Assembly: GCA_046964515.1 (NCBI GenBank)
Contig: JBKUYM010000008.1
Span: 1-64,000 of the forward strand
Length of the DNA stretch: 64,000 nt
Source of the DNA: UMGS1663 sp046964515
GTDB lineage: Bacteria; Bacillota; Clostridia; TANB77; CAG-508
Direction: 5' to 3'
The position numbers and the translations under genes are program-made. Shown here in pieces: positions 33,708 through 42,593 of the stretch (positions are counted from its first letter, which is position 1; each line of letters starts with the position of its first letter). The notes under the pieces were generated by a model that saw only the letters and a list, made by a program, of their open reading frames with translations, was not told the origin of the DNA and searched no databases.

Positions 33708-34523
33708 ATGAAAAAAGAGCAAGGAATTACTTTAGTGAGTTTAGTGGTAACCATCATTATCTTAATTATTTTAACAGGAATTAGCATTAATCTAACGATA
33801 GGAGATAATGGTATTATTACGAAGGCAAAACAAGCTAAGCAAAATATTACTTTAGCAGGAGAAGCAGAAGCAATACAACTAAATCAGTTGTATGAGGAAT
33901 TAGCAGCTAGTGGACAATTAACAGAAGATGAGGAAAGTGGTAAGAAAGATGAAATCATAACTTTGCTTCAAAAAAAAGTAGAAGAATTACAAAATCAATT
34001 GGACAATTTAAATTCCTTACTTATACAAACAAATGCTACAGACGATAAAATCTTATCTGGCTATAAAGCGTATAGCGGAGGAAAATTATTAACAGGAACC
34101 ATGGCAAATAGAGGTGCCATCACGAATAATTTAAATGCTGGAGAAAGTTATACCATACCAGAAGGCTACCATAATGGAGGAGGAAAAGTAACTGCCAATA
34201 GTTTGGCTAGTCAAACGATAGCAACAGCTACAGTGGATGATATCGCACAGGGGAAAACAGCCTGGGTAAATGGTAATTTAATAACCGGTATATTAAATCA
34301 TACCAAAAGCGTAGATTTTGATATGGTAATTAATATTCATTTAAAAACTTCTCAAAATCGCGTTTTAGAATATGATAAAGTCGTTACGATTAAAAAAAGA
34401 GGGGAAGAAGTAACCTTTAGTGGTTACGGAGGAACCATGGATGTAAATAACACAGTAGAAGTAAAACTTGATAAGATAGAAATAACCCAAATTTCCTTAA
34501 AATCATTTACTATTGTAGAGTGA
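33708..34523 (+). CDS. Prepilin-like protein, short-stalk paralogue of the 62210 gene
   Basis: From the ATG at 33708 (AAGAGG seven bases upstream; ATGs at 33684 and 33702 are less well placed) the protein has 271 residues. It has a class III prepilin leader (QGITLVSLVVTIIILIILTG), a short coiled coil (IITLLQKKVEELQNQLDNL), then a repeat-like module beginning GYKAYSGGKLLTGTMANRGA that is shared with the protein at 62210, and a unique beta-rich C-terminus. The shared module resembles repeats seen in phage tail or adhesin-type proteins, but I cannot name it. Confidence 0.75.
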   Translation: MKKEQGITLVSLVVTIIILIILTGISINLTIGDNGIITKAKQAKQNITLAGEAEAIQLNQLYEELAASGQLTEDEESGKKDEIITLLQKKVEELQNQLDNLNSLLIQTNATDDKILSGYKAYSGGKLLTGTMANRGAITNNLNAGESYTIPEGYHNGGGKVTANSLASQTIATATVDDIAQGKTAWVNGNLITGILNHTKSVDFDMVINIHLKTSQNRVLEYDKVVTIKKRGEEVTFSGYGGTMDVNNTVEVKLDKIEITQISLKSFTIVE

Positions 34524-34558
34524 TATAATACAATTACGATATTGGAAACTAAATCTAC

Positions 34559-34598
34559 TAAAAACTAAGAATTGTGTGTGTATTCTTAGTTTTTTTTC
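34559..34598 (+). terminator. Terminator after the 33708 gene
   Basis: AAAACTAAGAAT and ATTCTTAGTTTT arms followed by a T-run. Confidence 0.88.
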
Positions 34599-34606
34599 AA
34601 AAAAGG

Positions 34607-34635
34607 TTGCTTTATCAGGAATAACATGTTAAAAT
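34607..34635 (+). promoter_or_regulatory. Promoter of rpsO
   Basis: TTGCTT (34607-34612) and TAAAAT (34630-34635), spacer 17 bp. Confidence 0.65.
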
Positions 34636-34641
34636 AAATGC

Positions 34642-34731
34642 GTTATAAGATTACCTTATACTTAGTTACAGGAGATACACACCATACTGTAACCCAGTTT
34701 AAGGCAAATAAAAAATAGGAGGTGTAAGAAA
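34642..34731 (+). promoter_or_regulatory. rpsO leader, possible S15 autoregulatory structure
   Basis: The approximately 90-base leader contains GTTACAG and CTGTAAC arms around a 15-base loop, just before the AGGAGGTG ribosome binding site. S15 represses its own mRNA in several bacteria through leader structures. I cannot match this to a known class by eye. Confidence 0.35.
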
Positions 34732-34995
34732 ATGACGAGTCAAAGAAAACAAGAAATTATTAGTACTTATAGAAGAGATGAAAAAGACACTGGTTCACCA
34801 GAAGTACAAGTCGCTCTTTTAACAGAAAGAATTAATGAATTAACAGAGCATTTAAAAGTTCATAAAAAAGATAATCATTCAAGAAGAGGACTTTTAAAAA
34901 TGGTAGGTGCAAGAAGAAACTTACTAAAATACTTAAGTAACAAAGATGTTCAAAGATATAGAGATATCGTTGAAAAATTAGGATTAAGAAAATAA
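34732..34995 (+). CDS. rpsO: 30S ribosomal protein S15
   Basis: The 87-residue protein is full length with the conserved DTGSPEVQVALLTERI near residue 19-34 and KDNHSRRGLLKMVGARRNLLKYL near 46-68. S15 binds the central domain of 16S rRNA early in 30S assembly. It is preceded by AGGAGGTG and lies upstream of pnp, the usual arrangement, with a terminator-like hairpin between. Confidence 0.98.
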   Translation: MTSQRKQEIISTYRRDEKDTGSPEVQVALLTERINELTEHLKVHKKDNHSRRGLLKMVGARRNLLKYLSNKDVQRYRDIVEKLGLRK

Positions 34996-35001
34996 AAATA
35001 C

Positions 35002-35040
35002 AAAAGGACGTTTTGCTTGCTAGAAGTAAAACGTCTTTTT
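35002..35040. terminator. Terminator between rpsO and pnp
   Basis: AAAAGGACGTTTT...AAAACGTCTTTTT stem and T-run. Confidence 0.8.
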
Positions 35041-35193
35041 AGTAAAATGGTGTGTAAAATATAAAAAAATGTATAAAATAAATAAAAAAGTAGTACCTAT
35101 CAATTAGATAGTAGCTTGTATTATGAATTGTGCTTACAATTTATAGTAGAGGTTACAACTAACTGAGAAGGTACAAAGAAAAGGAGAAATTTT

Positions 35194-37320
35194 ATGTTTA
35201 AATCATATAGTACCGAATTAGCGGGAAGAAAATTAATAATAGAAACAGGTAAAATAGCAGAATTAGCCAATGGAAGTGTTATGGTAAAGTATGGAGATAC
35301 GGTGGTAATGGTCAATGTAACAGCCTCTAAAGAACCACGTGAGGGAATTGACTTTTTTCCATTATCTGTAGATTATGAAGAAAAGTTATATGCAGTAGGA
35401 AAAATACCTGGTAGTTTTATGAAAAGAGAAGGAAAACCAGCAGATAAAGCTATTTTAACATCAAGAGCGATTGATAGACCTTTAAGACCTTTATTCCCAA
35501 AAGATTTTAGAAATGATGTATGTGTAGTAGCAACTGTATTATCGGTAGAACAAGATAATAGTCCAGAAGTATGTGCGATGATAGGTGCGTCTTGTGCACT
35601 TTCTATATCAGATATTCCATTTGGAGGACCAACAGCGGCTGTTAATGTAGGGTATGTGGATGGACAAATCATCATTAATCCAACGATAGAACAAAGAGAC
35701 AAATCAAGATTAACATTAACCGTTGCTGCTACAGAAGAAAAAATTACCATGATTGAAGCTGGCGCAGATGAAATCTCAAATGAAATTATGTTAGAAGCTA
35801 TTAAAGTAGCACATACAGAAATAAAAAAAATATGTCATTTTATTTCAGATATAAAAGCAGAAATAGGAAAACCAAAATTTGATTATCCTCATTTTATAGT
35901 CAATGCAGAAGTTTACCAAGAAATTGAAGAAAACTTTAAAGATAGAATGTATCAAGATGTACAAGCTACAGATAAAGAAGTACGCGATAGTCATATGGAA
36001 AAAATAACAGAAGATATCACAAATTATTTTATAGAAAAATATGGAGAAGAAAAAGCAGAAACTATAAAACAAGATATTGCAGATAGTGTACATGACTTAG
36101 AAAAGAAATGTGTTAGAGAAATGATTTTAGTAGAACATAAGCGTCCAGATGGCAGAAAATTAGATGAAATTAGACCATTATCTTGCGAAGTAGGTATATT
36201 ACCTAGAGTACATGGAAGTGCTATTTTTACAAGAGGACAAACACAGGTTATGTCAGTTGTCACTTTAGGTATGAAAAGTGAAGAACAAATATTAGATGGT
36301 GTGGATGAAGAAGAAAGTAAACGTTATATGCACCAATACAATTTCCCAGCATACTCTGTAGGAGAAGCAAGGCCATCTCGTGGTCCTGGAAGAAGAGAAG
36401 TAGGACATGGCGCTTTAGCTGAAAAAGCTTTAGTACCCGTATTACCTTCTGAAGAAGACTTTCCTTATGCTATTCGTGTGGTATCAGAAGTATTATCTTC
36501 TAATGGTTCTACTTCACAAGCTAGTATTTGCGGAAGTACACTTGCTTTAATGGATGCAGGTGTTCCTATTAAAAAGCCAGTAGCAGGTATTTCAACAGGA
36601 CTTGTTACAGATAAAGAAAATCCTTCTAACTATGTCATGTTAACAGATATCCAAGGGATAGAAGATTTCTTCGGAGATATGGATTTCAAAGTTGGTGGAA
36701 CAAAAGATGGTATTACAGCTATACAAGTAGACATCAAAATCGATGGACTAACATATGATATAATAGAGCAAGCTTTTACAAGAACTAAAATAGCAAGAGA
36801 TTATATCTTAGATGAAGTAATGGCACCGGTTATTAGTACGCCAAGAGAAGATATTTCTATTTATGCACCAAGAATTATTACGACAAAAATTTCTGTAGAT
36901 AAAATTAAAGATGTCATCGGACCTGGTGGAAAAATGATTAATAAAATTATTGATGAAACTGGTGTTAAAATTGATATTGAAGAAGATGGCCAAGTATGTA
37001 TTTATACGATGGAACCAGAAAGTGGTAAAAGAGCATTAAAAATGATTGAAGATATCGCTAAGGAAATAGAAGTTGGTGGCATTTACGATGGAATCGTAAC
37101 TAGACTTATGAATTTTGGAGCATTTGTAGATATTGGTGGAGGTAAAGAAGGACTACTTCATATTTCTAAAATTTCTAGTAAACGTGTAGAAAAAGTAGAA
37201 GATGTATTAGCTGTAGGAGATGAAGTTACTGTAAAAGTTGCTGAAATAGATAACCAAGGCAGAATTAATTTAAGTATGAAAGACTTAGAAATAAATCCAG
37301 CCCAAGAAGAAACAAAATAA
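35194..37320 (+). CDS. pnp: Polyribonucleotide nucleotidyltransferase
   Basis: PNPase degrades RNA 3' to 5' phosphorolytically and can add tails. The 708-residue protein has two RNase PH domains. The active second domain has EVLSSNGSTSQASICGSTLALMDAGV split over residues 431-456 and KVGGTKDGITAIQVD near 500-514. These are followed by a KH domain with IGPGGKMINKI near 574-584 and a C-terminal S1 domain (GGIYDGIVTRLMNFGAFVDIG). Length and order are standard. AAAGGAG precedes the ATG. Confidence 0.98.
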   Translation: MFKSYSTELAGRKLIIETGKIAELANGSVMVKYGDTVVMVNVTASKEPREGIDFFPLSVDYEEKLYAVGKIPGSFMKREGKPADKAILTSRAIDRPLRPLFPKDFRNDVCVVATVLSVEQDNSPEVCAMIGASCALSISDIPFGGPTAAVNVGYVDGQIIINPTIEQRDKSRLTLTVAATEEKITMIEAGADEISNEIMLEAIKVAHTEIKKICHFISDIKAEIGKPKFDYPHFIVNAEVYQEIEENFKDRMYQDVQATDKEVRDSHMEKITEDITNYFIEKYGEEKAETIKQDIADSVHDLEKKCVREMILVEHKRPDGRKLDEIRPLSCEVGILPRVHGSAIFTRGQTQVMSVVTLGMKSEEQILDGVDEEESKRYMHQYNFPAYSVGEARPSRGPGRREVGHGALAEKALVPVLPSEEDFPYAIRVVSEVLSSNGSTSQASICGSTLALMDAGVPIKKPVAGISTGLVTDKENPSNYVMLTDIQGIEDFFGDMDFKVGGTKDGITAIQVDIKIDGLTYDIIEQAFTRTKIARDYILDEVMAPVISTPREDISIYAPRIITTKISVDKIKDVIGPGGKMINKIIDETGVKIDIEEDGQVCIYTMEPESGKRALKMIEDIAKEIEVGGIYDGIVTRLMNFGAFVDIGGGKEGLLHISKISSKRVEKVEDVLAVGDEVTVKVAEIDNQGRINLSMKDLEINPAQEETK

Positions 37321-37364
37321 AATACTAATCGACAGTTTTCATTTCTTAATATTTTATGAAAAAG

Positions 37365-37393
37365 TTGCAAACTTGGATTAAAAATAGTATAAT
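37365..37393 (+). promoter_or_regulatory. Promoter of the glycosyltransferase gene
   Basis: TTGCAA (37365-37370) and TATAAT (37388-37393), spacer 17 bp. Confidence 0.75.
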
Positions 37394-37440
37394 GTTTCTG
37401 GTATCTAAATAAACTAGATATTGAAATAGGAGAGAAAAAG

Positions 37441-38673
37441 ATGGAGTATTTATATATAGTGCAACAAGCATTAGTATGGCTAGTAACCATATTCTGGCTT
37501 TATCAATTAATTGTTAGTATATGTTCACTAATTAAATTAAAAGATAAACCAATAATAGAAGAAAAAGAAAATCGTTTTATGGCGATTATTCCAGCACATA
37601 ATGAAGCAAGTGTTGTCGCTAATTTAATAGAAAGTTTGAAAAAGCAAAATTATCCTAAAGAATTATATGATATTTATGTGATAGCAGATAATTGTACAGA
37701 TAATACTGCCCAAATAGCAAGACAAGCAGGAGCCATTGTATATGAAAGATTTGATGAAGATAAAAAGACAAAAGGGTTTGCGATGCAATGGTTTTTAGAT
37801 CAAAAAATCAAAGAAGATGCGCCATATGATGCTTTTTGTGTATTTGACGCAGACAATATTGTAGATGTTAACTTCTTAAAAGCAATGAACAAAAAATTGT
37901 GTCAAGGAGAAGATGTTGTACAAGGTTATAGAGATATTAAAAATCCAACAGATAGCTGGATTACAGCAGGATATGCTATCTTTTATTGGACAATGAATCG
38001 TTTCTATCATTTAGCAAGATATAATTTAGGACTATCTCCATTAATTAATGGTACAGGATTTATGGTAAAATTTGATGTTGTTAAACCAGAAGGGTGGAAC
38101 ACCCATACGCTAACAGAAGATATTGAATTTTCTCTAAAACGTATTATAGCAGGTAAAAAATTAGGATGGGCAACAGATGCCATTGTATATGATGAGCAGC
38201 CAGTAGGTTTTAAACAATCTTGGTCTCAAAGATCTAGATGGACAGTAGGACATATTCAATGCATGAAAGAATATACAGGATTATTAGCAACAGCCGTAAA
38301 AGAAAAGAAAACCTTAATGAATTTTGATGGATTATTATATATTTTAGGTAGTATTCCTATGTTTATTGTTACTTTAATTTTATTAGTATTGAACTTTGTC
38401 ATATACTTTAGTAATGGTATGACAACAGCAGAATTAGGAATTAATTGCTTAAGATATTTAATACCAACTTTTTTATTACCAATTGGAACAGCTGTACTAA
38501 TTATGTTATTAGATAAAAAACCAATAAAACCGATGATAAAAGGATTAATTTTCTATCCGGTATTCTTAGGTTCTTGGATTTTGATTAACTTCAAATGCTT
38601 ATTTGTAAGAAATACAAAGTGGGAGAAAATAGAGCATGTTAGAGATATTAAAATTAATGAAGTAAATTCATAA
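37441..38673 (+). CDS. Membrane glycosyltransferase, family 2
   Basis: The 410-residue protein has an N-terminal transmembrane helix, a GT-A domain beginning AIIPAHNEASVVANLIESL near residue 49-67, the DXD-type FDADNIVD near 138-145, the QxxRW-like SQRSRWTVGH near 259-268, and three or four C-terminal membrane segments. This plan resembles processive polysaccharide synthases or glucosyl lipid synthases. The gene precedes a GT39-type transferase. The product could be a cell-surface polysaccharide or glycolipid. Confidence 0.88.
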   Translation: MEYLYIVQQALVWLVTIFWLYQLIVSICSLIKLKDKPIIEEKENRFMAIIPAHNEASVVANLIESLKKQNYPKELYDIYVIADNCTDNTAQIARQAGAIVYERFDEDKKTKGFAMQWFLDQKIKEDAPYDAFCVFDADNIVDVNFLKAMNKKLCQGEDVVQGYRDIKNPTDSWITAGYAIFYWTMNRFYHLARYNLGLSPLINGTGFMVKFDVVKPEGWNTHTLTEDIEFSLKRIIAGKKLGWATDAIVYDEQPVGFKQSWSQRSRWTVGHIQCMKEYTGLLATAVKEKKTLMNFDGLLYILGSIPMFIVTLILLVLNFVIYFSNGMTTAELGINCLRYLIPTFLLPIGTAVLIMLLDKKPIKPMIKGLIFYPVFLGSWILINFKCLFVRNTKWEKIEHVRDIKINEVNS

Positions 38674-38676
38674 TGA

Positions 38677-38717
38677 TAAAAAGATAAGATAGCTATAAGC
38701 ATCTTGTCTTTTTCCTT
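38677..38717. terminator. Hairpin between the two glycosyltransferase genes
   Basis: AAAAAGATAAGAT and ATCTTGTCTTTTT arms with a T-run. Confidence 0.7.
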
Positions 38718-38783
38718 TGAAAAAACATAGACAATGAAAATAACAAATGCTATAATAACCAAGATAAAAAAGGGGGAAATAGA

Positions 38784-40298
38784 ATGAAAAAAATAACGAA
38801 CAAAAAAATACATATAGCCATTATTGTATTAGGAATGATCTTTATCCTTTTTACAGCTTTTCATCAAGATATATGGTTTGATGAAAGTTATTCAGTAGCG
38901 ATTGCAAGACATGATTTCGCAGATATCTGGAATATCACAGGACATGATGTGCATCCTGCTTTATATTACTGGCTATTACATATAGTGGGAATGTTAACCA
39001 ATTATAGTGTACTGGCTTATCGACTATTTTCTGTTTTAGCAGTAGCTATCGTAGGAATCTTAGGGTACACACATATTCGTAAGGACTTTGGAGAAAAAAC
39101 AGGAATTTTCTTTTCCTTTTTAACTTATTTCTTGCCAGTTATGTGTACCTATTCACAGGAAATTAGAATGTATGCGTGGTCATTTTTATTAGTAACTTTA
39201 ATGGCGATTTATGCATATCGTTTTTATAAATGTGTGAAAGAAAATACAGCAAAAGGAAAAATAAAAAATTTAGTTATTTTTGGTATACTTAGTATAGCTT
39301 GTTGTTATATTCATTATTATGCATTAGTAACAGCAGCTGTAGTAAATTTTGTACTTCTTGTATGGCTAATTCGTAATAGAAAAATAGTAGAAGGCGGAAA
39401 TCAAACTTTAAGAAATTTTATAATAGTGGCGGTTATACAAGTGTTATTATATATACCTTGGCTTGTATACTTACTAGGGCAAGTACTACATGTAGGTGGG
39501 GGATTTTGGATTAAGCTAGAATGGCCAATGACACCAGTAGAAGTACTTAGTTTCCAATTTAGAAGACAATTAGATACCATTTTTACAATGGACTTTTATA
39601 CGATTCTTTCACTAATAGCAGCTATTGCTATGTATGCTTATATAGGGTATAGAATGTATCGTGCTAAGAAAGAAAAAGAGGAAATGAAACCGGGTATTCT
39701 AAGTATGAGTATATACGTAGCTGTTATTACTTTAATGTTACTAGTATCTCTTATCTCACCAATTTTATTTTCTAGATACTTATTTGTAATGACTGGCTTA
39801 TATATCTTTGCATTAGCCTTTTTCATGGCTAAAGAGAAGAAAAAGTGGATTAGTGCTGTAGTATGTGGTATCACGCTATTATTAGCAATGGTTAGTAATA
39901 CGATAAATTTCCAAATTAATTATGATCAAAGTAATATGAAACAAATTGATTATTTAAAAGAAAATGTACAACCAGATGATATTTTAGTATATTCTAATAT
40001 AGGAAATGGAGGCGTAATAGCAGCCTTTTTCCCAGAAAATAAGCAATATTTTTATAATGGTGCTTATTGGGATGTAGAAGAAGCGTATAAAGCCTATGGA
40101 CCAGGTATGGAAACGATTTATTCTTATGAGGATATCTTAAAAGATTATCATGGCAGAATTTGGTTAATTGATTCCGAATATATGGGATTGTATGAAGAAT
40201 TTCCTAAAGATGCGATTACTGCTTTAGAAGGACCAATTCGCTTTGATACGAAATACCAAGATTATATTTATAATTTTATGTTATTAGAAAAAGAATAA
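38784..40298 (+). CDS. GT39/ArnT-like membrane glycosyltransferase
   Basis: The 504-residue polytopic membrane protein has about ten transmembrane segments. The first extracytoplasmic loop carries the acidic FDESYSVAIARHD near residue 33-45, and DVHPALYYWLLH follows. This pattern is typical of polyprenyl-phosphate-sugar-dependent glycosyltransferases of family 39/83. It transfers a sugar from a lipid carrier outside the membrane. GGGG precedes the ATG. The gene follows a family 2 transferase, so the two may act in one surface glycosylation path. Confidence 0.88.
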   Translation: MKKITNKKIHIAIIVLGMIFILFTAFHQDIWFDESYSVAIARHDFADIWNITGHDVHPALYYWLLHIVGMLTNYSVLAYRLFSVLAVAIVGILGYTHIRKDFGEKTGIFFSFLTYFLPVMCTYSQEIRMYAWSFLLVTLMAIYAYRFYKCVKENTAKGKIKNLVIFGILSIACCYIHYYALVTAAVVNFVLLVWLIRNRKIVEGGNQTLRNFIIVAVIQVLLYIPWLVYLLGQVLHVGGGFWIKLEWPMTPVEVLSFQFRRQLDTIFTMDFYTILSLIAAIAMYAYIGYRMYRAKKEKEEMKPGILSMSIYVAVITLMLLVSLISPILFSRYLFVMTGLYIFALAFFMAKEKKKWISAVVCGITLLLAMVSNTINFQINYDQSNMKQIDYLKENVQPDDILVYSNIGNGGVIAAFFPENKQYFYNGAYWDVEEAYKAYGPGMETIYSYEDILKDYHGRIWLIDSEYMGLYEEFPKDAITALEGPIRFDTKYQDYIYNFMLLEKE

Positions 40299-40302
40299 AT
40301 TT

Positions 40303-40344
40303 AAAAGTCAACAGCAAATTGCAATATTGCTGTTGACTTTTAAA
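40303..40344. terminator. Bidirectional terminator
   Basis: AAAAGTCAACAGCAA and TTGCTGTTGACTTTT form a long stem between convergent genes. Confidence 0.9.
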
Positions 40345-40354
40345 TTGCTTCCAT

Positions 40355-41428
40355 TTAATATAATGGAAGGTCAGGTAATATTTCTAAGATCATTTTATGG
40401 TGTTTCTTGGTAAAACGAATTAGCTTTTTAAAATCATTTGCAGAATACGACCAAATCAATATGGCATCTTTTCGTACTTGATACACAATTCCTGATTTTT
40501 CAAGGAATTCTTCCAATGAGTCATAAGCGTGATATGTGTCAATAGAGTACTTCTCTGGTTTAATCCAATCTGGCAGAGAAGTAGAATTTAACTTTTTTTC
40601 CAATCTTCTTATTGTTTTCAAACGTTCATCTCTTGTCATTGCTATATCTAACATTTGTGTTTGCTCAATAGAATCGCTTTTTAGAGTGATTTTTTTGGTG
40701 AAGATATCGTCATCAAAGTAGCTATTCCATAAATTCTGCATTTCCCGCAAAATTTTGTTTAAATAAAGTGTACAACCATTATTGTATTTTCTAAAACTTT
40801 CTGTTTTAGTAGCCCATTCCATATCTCCTACTCTGCCATCGCCAAAATGGTATTCCCAAAAGCCAATCGTAATTTCTTTACAGATTAAAATATCATCTTC
40901 ATATATATTAACGATAGCCCTTGCAAAAGCACCTTCTTTCTCTGTCTGATGCAAAAATCTTACTCGGTATACATGATAATTTAAGTAAGTCTGATAAGTA
41001 CTTCCGAAGATTAAATAAAGAATTCCTAAATCTCTTATTAATTCTTCTTCTGAGCGGACATCCTTTTGATAAAAATAATCCTTATCTGCATTTTTATAAT
41101 ATTCATTTTCATCAAAATAAACATGTATCTCAATGTCAAAAAAATCTTTCATGAAACTTTGATAGTAAGTAGCACTGCTAGATGTTGAGTAATCTTCTCT
41201 ATTAGTAGATATATCATCATCTACTACTGTATGGTGTTGATAGGAAGAAGAAATAGAAATGCCATGTGTTTGTTCATATTGTTGTAATCTCTGAGAAACT
41301 TTTTTCAAAAGTCTTATAGCAGTATCCCGATCATATCCAGGTACGTCTCTCTCTACTCGTTCCTCTAACTTTTCTTTGCGATGTTTAATTCGTTCATACT
41401 CTTCTTGATTAAATTTTCCATTTTCCAT
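40355..41428 (-). CDS. Accessory hypothetical protein with two in-frame CGG codons
   Basis: The 357-residue soluble protein has a charged helical N-terminus (about residues 1-55), a Ser/Thr-rich low-complexity stretch near 75-90, and a mixed alpha/beta body with many aromatic residues. I recognise no family or catalytic motif. TAGGAGG before the ATG and a terminator after the stop show an intact unit. Arg codons include CGA, CGC and two CGG (41327-41329 and 40745-40747), unlike the core genes. A +1 shift at the first would stop after four codons. It was probably acquired. Confidence 0.65.
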   Translation of the reverse strand: MENGKFNQEEYERIKHRKEKLEERVERDVPGYDRDTAIRLLKKVSQRLQQYEQTHGISISSSYQHHTVVDDDISTNREDYSTSSSATYYQSFMKDFFDIEIHVYFDENEYYKNADKDYFYQKDVRSEEELIRDLGILYLIFGSTYQTYLNYHVYRVRFLHQTEKEGAFARAIVNIYEDDILICKEITIGFWEYHFGDGRVGDMEWATKTESFRKYNNGCTLYLNKILREMQNLWNSYFDDDIFTKKITLKSDSIEQTQMLDIAMTRDERLKTIRRLEKKLNSTSLPDWIKPEKYSIDTYHAYDSLEEFLEKSGIVYQVRKDAILIWSYSANDFKKLIRFTKKHHKMILEILPDLPLY

Positions 41429-41715
41429 TTTATTACCTCCTAAGGGTTGTCAAAATTTATGACTATGTCAAAAGTATAACACAATTTTATGTAAAATTCA
41501 ATTTCCAATCTAAAAAATACATTTTAAATTACATTGCAGAATGGTAATATTTTATGAATGACCCTAGAAACTATTCAGATTATTTTAATATAAAGATACA
41601 AAAGCATATTAAGAAGCAGTAGACATTTTTTTTCAAAAATGATATAATACAGAAGATTATGAAATATAGTATAAATAAGGAAATTTCATAAAAATAAAGG
41701 AGAACAAAAAGGTAT

Positions 41716-42555
41716 ATGAACAATAAGATGAGAGTGTTAGCATTTGTAGGACCATCAGGAACGGGAAAAAGTTATAGGGCACAAATGGTAGCAGGCGAGA
41801 ATAATATTTCTTATATGATTGATGATGGATTACTGATAAATGAAAATGAGGTAGTTGCTGGTGAATCAGCAAAAAAAGCACCTACCAAAATAGAAACGGT
41901 AAAACATGCCATTTTTATTGATGAAAAAGAAAAAAAAGAAATGCAAAAAGCTATTAAAAAATATAAACCGGATTCTATATTAATTTTAGGAACTTCTGAT
42001 GGAATGGTACAAAAAATTGCAGAAAATTTGGGGTTACCACCAATTGAAAAAACGATTTATATACAAGATGTTGCTACTGAGAACGAAATAGAAACAGCTA
42101 GGAATATTCGTGTAACCCAAGGAAAACATGTTATTCCAGTACCAACTTTTGAAATAAAAAAAGATTTTTCAGGCTATATTTTAGATCCATTACAGATTTT
42201 TAAATCTAAAGGAAGTGGTAATAAACCATATATGTCTGAAAAGTCTATTATTAGACCGACTTTTAGTTATCTTGGAAATTTTACGATTTCTGATACGGTA
42301 TTTAGGCAAATTTTAGAATATTTAGCTAAAAAAGCGCCAGGTATTGCAAGGGTTATAAAAACAAGAATTGAAAATTATGGAGAAGGTCCTTCTATTTATA
42401 TGGAAGTGGTTTTAATCTATGGTTTTAATGTTATTAAAGAATTAAAAACGTTTAAAGAAAAGAGCGTTAAGGAAATAGAAAAATTAACCGCGATGAATGT
42501 ACAAAAAATAACCGTGATTGCAAAATCTATAGAATTACCAAAAAAAGAAGAATAA
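41716..42555 (+). CDS. P-loop ATPase-like protein with C-terminal Asp23-like domain
   Basis: The 279-residue protein starts with a Walker A motif, FVGPSGTGKSYRAQM near residue 10-24, and an ILILGTSDGM segment near 92-101 that could serve as Walker B or sensor. The last 100 residues (KSIIRPTFSYLGNFTISDTVFRQILEYLAKKAPGIARV...) resemble the Asp23/Gls24 fold found in envelope-stress proteins. The combination precedes cmk by 38 bases, so it may be cotranscribed with a nucleotide and lipid synthesis gene. The function is unknown. Confidence 0.7.
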   Translation: MNNKMRVLAFVGPSGTGKSYRAQMVAGENNISYMIDDGLLINENEVVAGESAKKAPTKIETVKHAIFIDEKEKKEMQKAIKKYKPDSILILGTSDGMVQKIAENLGLPPIEKTIYIQDVATENEIETARNIRVTQGKHVIPVPTFEIKKDFSGYILDPLQIFKSKGSGNKPYMSEKSIIRPTFSYLGNFTISDTVFRQILEYLAKKAPGIARVIKTRIENYGEGPSIYMEVVLIYGFNVIKELKTFKEKSVKEIEKLTAMNVQKITVIAKSIELPKKEE

Positions 42556-42593
42556 GTAAAAGATAGTGAGTAGAAAAAAGGAGGAGAAAGACA

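Noticed and set aside
40355..41428. Recoding of CGG to an amino acid other than Arg
   Set aside because: The CGG contexts (YDRDTA, ILREMQ) read plausibly as Arg, but the protein has no homologue I recognise, so the meaning of CGG here cannot be decided from this window.
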